34,256 nt of DNA from an uncultured Paraglaciecola sp. (lineage in GTDB: Bacteria > Pseudomonadota > Gammaproteobacteria > Enterobacterales > Alteromonadaceae): the NCBI GenBank assembly GCA_947498355.1, contig CANMKA010000038.1, forward strand, positions 1 to 34,256, given 5' to 3'. The translations under genes and the position numbers were made by a program. Position 1 is the stretch's first letter; each line of letters begins with the position of its first letter. Below the pieces are notes generated by a model, which was not told the DNA's origin, made no database searches, and saw only the letters and a program-made list of their open reading frames with translations. Below are positions 30,057-34,256 of this stretch, one piece after another.

Positions 30057-30083
30057 TAAAACGCTCTTCATGCTTGAAGGGCG
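30057..30083 (-). terminator. Possible terminator of the large surface-protein gene
   Basis: On the minus strand CGCCCTTCA, loop AGCA, TGAAGAGCG is a 9-bp stem with one mismatch, followed by TTTTAAAATTG. The T-run is short, so this is tentative. It lies about 75 bases after the stop at 30159. Confidence 0.4.
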
Positions 30084-30158
30084 GGTTTAATTTAACCATA
30101 AGACTCTCTATAGTTAACCAAATAACGACCTCCCCTTAAAACAGGCTCGACACTAGCC

Positions 30159-33100
30159 TCACCTATCTAGGTCATTCAAGATAGAGTTGCGCCTTCGACC
30201 CCAAAGCATAAACAGCACAGCAAACAGAATGAATTTCAATTGAGCAATAGACACACTGCCGCCCTGCTTAGCATTATTTTGTTGAGCTAAATCAAATTGA
30301 GATGGCACAACAGATATTGATAGGCTGCCAGATAGGTGCTGACCCGATTGCGTTTGCACTGTGTACTCCACAGTATCCATACCTAGATAATCCCTCGGGG
30401 CGAGATAGATGATCCGTCCATCCTCAACAACAGTAACCTTGCCTAAGGTTGCATGTGTTTGAACTATCTGTACCTGACTCGTCACTCCCTCAGAAAAACT
30501 CAATAGACTAATGGGTAACAAGGTAACGTCATCTGTAGTTAGGATCTCAGATGCCACTAAAACAGATTCATTTGGGATAACATTTACTGTAGTTTGCCCC
30601 CACGCAGTGCCACCAAGGCCATCACTAACCCCAAACACTAACTTATCTATACCTCTAAAGTTTAAAGGAGCAAGGTAAGAAACAGAACTATCGGCATTCA
30701 GCTCAACTTGCCCAAATAAAGCGCTTACACTCACGACTCTAACGGGATCACCATCGGGATCAGTTACCTGACTGAGTACATCTAGAGTACTGAGCTGGTC
30801 GATCTCAACAAAATACTCAATATCTTCGACAATGGGTGCACGGTTATCACTAATGGCAACAGCCACACCGCCAGGATCTGAGATAGATTGGTTTACTAAC
30901 CCGTCACCATCATTTGGGCCTCCATCTTGTATTACTAAACTTACGCACCAATCTCCTTCAGTTAATCCTTGGGTATAAGAGGGCGAGTTCGGGGGAGGAC
31001 AAACTCCTCTCTCGCCTTTGGTACTAAGTACTTGATTGTGCTGATCTTGCACAAAATCTTGCCACTGACCTTGAATATATTTTCGATACGAAGCGCCAGC
31101 AGGTATAGGCTCGGATTGTGGCAACACCACTTGGTAGCCAGAATTGTCTGAGCTTAAGCCATGAGCGATAAAATCAAATATACCACCAACGTTTCTGGCT
31201 TCGGTGTCATTGCCAAACAATGCCAAAGCTTCATTTCGATTTAATTTAATACTGCCTGCTTCACTAATAATCGAATTTTCACCACGAGACAAACACACCC
31301 CTAGGTTACCCTCTACCAAGAATTGCCCGCCCTGATTAATTGATTGAGGCAACACATGACAACTATTTTCAGTGTCAAACACGTTTGCGATTCCATCGGA
31401 ATCATCATCAGCCCAGCCCTCGAGTATGTCTGCAATCTCGTCAGCGTCTGTGTCTATCTCTGTTAACGGGACTAAGGCATCTGTTATGGCGTAACTTCGA
31501 GTGAAGGCATCAGACTCACCACTTTGACGATCAGTTATGGTTAGGGTAACGGCTAAACGATCTCCAAGTAATTGTGCGGGGTCAATGATTAGCGTCTCAG
31601 GGGCTTCGCTCAGATTGCTAACCTCTTGGCTAGTTTGCCACCTAAACTCAGTTAAATCTGAATCGATATTCAGGTGAGTATCAAAGCGAACATCTCCTTC
31701 CTCTCGAGACAGTAAAGTACGTTGCTCTGCTTGCTGAAACGCTACAAAATCTGCAGAAAGTACAGTAAAGTCAGGGACCAAAGTTACACGAGTGCGGTTA
31801 TTGGCAAGACTATTAACCGACTCATCTAACACAAATTCAATGTTTTGAGATCCATCTGTCAGAAGCTTAGATTCAATTTCAAATACATACTGGCCTTGAG
31901 TACCAGATTCAATCACAAACTCCCCAGAACGCGCCGTGTGACTGTCTTCAGATATATTATTACTGACAACTTCAAAAGGAATGACAACTGGGTAATTTGG
32001 CGCTTCACCGTTTAGATAAACCCTCACTTCTACCTGGCTATCGGGACCCGCAAAACTATTTGACTGTAAAGATACAAGAGGTTCTACCTCGATAAGTTGT
32101 TCAGCAATTAAAATCTCGCCATCGGCAAATTCAGCCTGCCACGGGACAAGATGACGCCCAGGTCGGAAAAATAGATTATTGCGTAACAGGCTCACTGGAA
32201 TGTCTTGGCCTAGAGCTTCGTCTCTAGCAGTGGCGATGCCTATATTGAGTTTAGTTAAGGTACCTGTAGCCTTGAACACTTGCCGCTCTGGTAGGCTAAT
32301 AACTGGATTTTGAGCCTGAGCATCAAATTCAATCGATAGCTCGGCCACTGCCGAACTGCTGGCTCCCTGAGAATCATTGATTAGGTACTCAATAAATATT
32401 GAATTTGATTGACTGTTGGTAGGGCTGACAATCAATACCTGCTGATCTATCTGAATACTTGCGTTGTTAGAGGACGCTCGAACTAGAGTTAACACGTCTT
32501 GTTCAGGATCGAAGTCGTTGTCCAAAACTGATAGTCGGTAGGTATTGTCACTACTGGCCATTAGCGAAAACACGTCGTCTACGGCAACAGGCGCATCATT
32601 TTCTGGAAGTACCTCTATACTAATAGTCGCGAGCTGAGAATCGAGTTGCCCGTCATTGGCAATAAACGTAAAACTATCTTGCCCTGAAAAATTAGCATTC
32701 GGAGTGTAGGTAAAGCGACCGTCAAGCAAGGTTAGTTGGCCATTAGCCACAGAGTTTTGCACACTAAAAGTGATAGCATCTCCATCGGCATCAGATACCT
32801 CAGGTAAGATAGATAAACTAGCGTCCTCTTGGACCATAACCAATATATCGTCCGCTATTGGCGCTTGATTATTCAATCTTACGCGGATAGAGAAATCCAA
32901 TGCATTGCTCACCGCAAAACCATCAGACGCTTGGATCCGAATATCAGTAAAATCCCCAATGTTAGTGGGGAGTGGAGTACCTGTAAGCCCCCCTGTGTTT
33001 TCATCAAACACTGCCCAATTGGGTAAATTACTGATTGTAAAGGTAAGGCTATCATTTTCAGGATCCGTAGCAGTTGGAGTAAATGTATACGAACTACCCG

Positions 33101-34256
33101 TTAAAATTTCGGCCTCGGGACTGCCAACAATCGTTGGCGCACTATTTGTCGCAAGTTCTGTCTCCCTAACCCGAATCGCAAAAGCAGGAATTCTCGCTGC
33201 TTGTTCATTTTCCCCCAATAGGCTTATTTGAATATTCTGATATAAACCCAGATCGTCTGATTCTGGTACACCAAATAATCGCCCAGTACTCGTTTCGAAC
33301 TCTGCCCACTGGGGCTTATTTGAAATTTGGTATGTTAAATTCTGTTGGTCTACATCTAGAGTTGTAGGCGTAAAACTATAGGTTTGCCCAACCCCGACAA
33401 ACGCAGCTGGTTCGCCCGAAAACTCGATAGGATCAGCGACCTGTGTAAGGCTTAAATTTTGTACAAGTACTTCAGATACAACCAGTTGGTCAGCCACCGT
33501 TATTGATAAGCGTCCATCGCCAATCTGATTGGGTTCGCTTGTGTAATTAACCGATATTCCCGCTAACAACTGAGCATTTAGTACATCAATAGCACCCGTT
33601 AAGGTAAATTCTTGTGCAGTGACATTCGTTACAGTTACGCCATTATCGGTAACCGCAAGCAAGTTACTGATAGCTTCATCGGGCAAAGCTAAAGAACCTC
33701 TATCGACCCAAATTCGCAAACTAACCAAGTCGAGATCAGCATCGTTAAGCTGTAACTTATCGATAACCCAATCACCTTGGACATCCTCGATAAAATTCAC
33801 AAGACTTGCATCAAAACCGTTTAACTCTATCGTTGGTGCAACATTAACATTGGCAGTGCCAACGCTTAGTGCACTAGCCACCCCCTGACTTGCCGCAATC
33901 ATTCGTAATACATCATCCGCAGTGCTATGTTGATAAACCAACCCTAAGCCTGTAAATACAACCTCTCCAGCCTCAGCCTGAAGGCTGACCCTTTTGGGAT
34001 CAAAATCAAGATCAGAGGCAATACTCACAACCGAATCTCCTAAGCTAGCTGACTCATCTAGGAGCATGCTCACAATGCCAGAAAAATCGTCATCAAGCAG
34101 GCCTTGCGCATCTTGCGCTTGAACAACAAAACTCTCCTCAAAAGTCCATGTGACTTCACTGGTAGGAGTAAACTCTATGGGCTCTTGAATAAACACTAAG
34201 CGCGTGGCCACCACATCACTGGTAAGCGTATTAGCCGTTGCCAAGGCTAAATCACC
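30159..34256 (-). CDS. Large secreted Ig/cadherin-like multidomain protein with GlyGly-CTERM tail (5' end outside window)
   Basis: About 1365 codons are visible and the frame is open to the window edge, so the true start is not seen. Numbering residues from the TTG at 34244: two putative-Ig (He_PIG-type) domains lie at about 272-360 and 368-456, each with YSFTPT/YTFTPT and a FGVPE or TGTPLP turn. Cadherin-like domains follow (460-550, NQAPIADD then DADGDAITFSV; 550-640, NDAPVAVDD). Calcium-type Asp repeats (DTDADEIADILEG) lie near 940. A choice-of-anchor U type region spans about 950-1128 (ending GGPNDGDGLVNQSISDPGG). Two more cadherin-like repeats precede a C-terminal GG, a hydrophobic segment (FILFAVLFMLW) and GRRRN, the pattern of GlyGly-CTERM proteins processed by rhombosortase and exported by type II secretion. 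The likely role is surface adhesion or matrix; substrate is unknown. A signal peptide should lie beyond the window. Confidence 0.9.
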   Translation of the reverse strand, partial: GDLALATANTLTSDVVATRLVFIQEPIEFTPTSEVTWTFEESFVVQAQDAQGLLDDDFSGIVSMLLDESASLGDSVVSIASDLDFDPKRVSLQAEAGEVVFTGLGLVYQHSTADDVLRMIAASQGVASALSVGTANVNVAPTIELNGFDASLVNFIEDVQGDWVIDKLQLNDADLDLVSLRIWVDRGSLALPDEAISNLLAVTDNGVTVTNVTAQEFTLTGAIDVLNAQLLAGISVNYTSEPNQIGDGRLSITVADQLVVSEVLVQNLSLTQVADPIEFSGEPAAFVGVGQTYSFTPTTLDVDQQNLTYQISNKPQWAEFETSTGRLFGVPESDDLGLYQNIQISLLGENEQAARIPAFAIRVRETELATNSAPTIVGSPEAEILTGSSYTFTPTATDPENDSLTFTISNLPNWAVFDENTGGLTGTPLPTNIGDFTDIRIQASDGFAVSNALDFSIRVRLNNQAPIADDILVMVQEDASLSILPEVSDADGDAITFSVQNSVANGQLTLLDGRFTYTPNANFSGQDSFTFIANDGQLDSQLATISIEVLPENDAPVAVDDVFSLMASSDNTYRLSVLDNDFDPEQDVLTLVRASSNNASIQIDQQVLIVSPTNSQSNSIFIEYLINDSQGASSSAVAELSIEFDAQAQNPVISLPERQVFKATGTLTKLNIGIATARDEALGQDIPVSLLRNNLFFRPGRHLVPWQAEFADGEILIAEQLIEVEPLVSLQSNSFAGPDSQVEVRVYLNGEAPNYPVVIPFEVVSNNISEDSHTARSGEFVIESGTQGQYVFEIESKLLTDGSQNIEFVLDESVNSLANNRTRVTLVPDFTVLSADFVAFQQAEQRTLLSREEGDVRFDTHLNIDSDLTEFRWQTSQEVSNLSEAPETLIIDPAQLLGDRLAVTLTITDRQSGESDAFTRSYAITDALVPLTEIDTDADEIADILEGWADDDSDGIANVFDTENSCHVLPQSINQGGQFLVEGNLGVCLSRGENSIISEAGSIKLNRNEALALFGNDTEARNVGGIFDFIAHGLSSDNSGYQVVLPQSEPIPAGASYRKYIQGQWQDFVQDQHNQVLSTKGERGVCPPPNSPSYTQGLTEGDWCVSLVIQDGGPNDGDGLVNQSISDPGGVAVAISDNRAPIVEDIEYFVEIDQLSTLDVLSQVTDPDGDPVRVVSVSALFGQVELNADSSVSYLAPLNFRGIDKLVFGVSDGLGGTAWGQTTVNVIPNESVLVASEILTTDDVTLLPISLLSFSEGVTSQVQIVQTHATLGKVTVVEDGRIIYLAPRDYLGMDTVEYTVQTQSGQHLSGSLSISVVPSQFDLAQQNNAKQGGSVSIAQLKFILFAVLFMLWGRRRNSILNDLDR

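Overview
The window reads as chromosomal DNA of a marine gammaproteobacterium of the Alteromonadales, most like Glaciecola/Paraglaciecola-type Alteromonadaceae. This rests on moderate-to-low GC by eye, the housekeeping set (rlmF, rluF, fdxA, yeaC, msrB, gapA-yeaD, a malQ-glgB-glgX operon) and a chromosomal integron. The genus is inferred from gene content and protein style, not from a search.

Region 1 (1-5620) is a small, decayed chromosomal integron. On the minus strand, starting from an attI-like core at 5013-5019, five single-gene cassettes follow one another: a secreted BNR/sialidase-like beta-propeller (3866-4996), a RimJ-type acetyltransferase (3193-3744), a zinc-ribbon protein with a HEPN-like R-x4-H motif (1812-3059), a four-helix membrane protein (1362-1739) and a TIR-domain protein (733-1203) whose original C-terminal half (184-732) is cut off by one in-frame TAA. 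Each gene is followed by an attC site (five sites; stop codons lie within or next to them). The divergent integrase gene (5257 to about 5620, plus strand) is dead: it has a one-base frameshift, an internal deletion and truncation at the first catalytic arginine. It still carries a perfect CTG-N10-CAG LexA box upstream. The array is therefore probably frozen. Two cassettes (TIR and HEPN) look like antiphage-type proteins.

Region 2 (5607-6498) has no genes. It holds about three copies of a ~178 bp repeat and four copies of a TTCCAGA/TCTGGAA hairpin.

Region 3 (6499-18623) is ordinary core genome, mostly on the minus strand: maa, rlmF with an overlapping FAD oxidoreductase, fdxA (plus), a MAPEG protein, an exported unknown protein, an overlapping yeaC/DUF349/rluF operon, a zinc-ribbon membrane protein, an AGCS alanine/sodium symporter and a CCP-type M14 carboxypeptidase.

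Region 4 (18783-29724) is central carbon and glycogen metabolism: glgC (plus) converging on a malQ-glgB-glgX-msrB transcription unit (minus), then gapA and yeaD (plus). GlgC makes ADP-glucose, GlgB branches the glucan, GlgX debranches it, MalQ rearranges maltodextrins, and YeaD/GapA lie on the glucose-6-phosphate/glycolysis side. No glycogen synthase (glgA) or phosphorylase (glgP) is in the window. Two different MITE-like elements (27223-27497 and 29777-30041) bracket gapA-yeaD.

Region 5 (30159-34256) is the 3' part of a very large secreted multi-domain Ig/cadherin-like protein, with a choice-of-anchor U type region and a GlyGly-CTERM tail. Its 5' end is outside the window.
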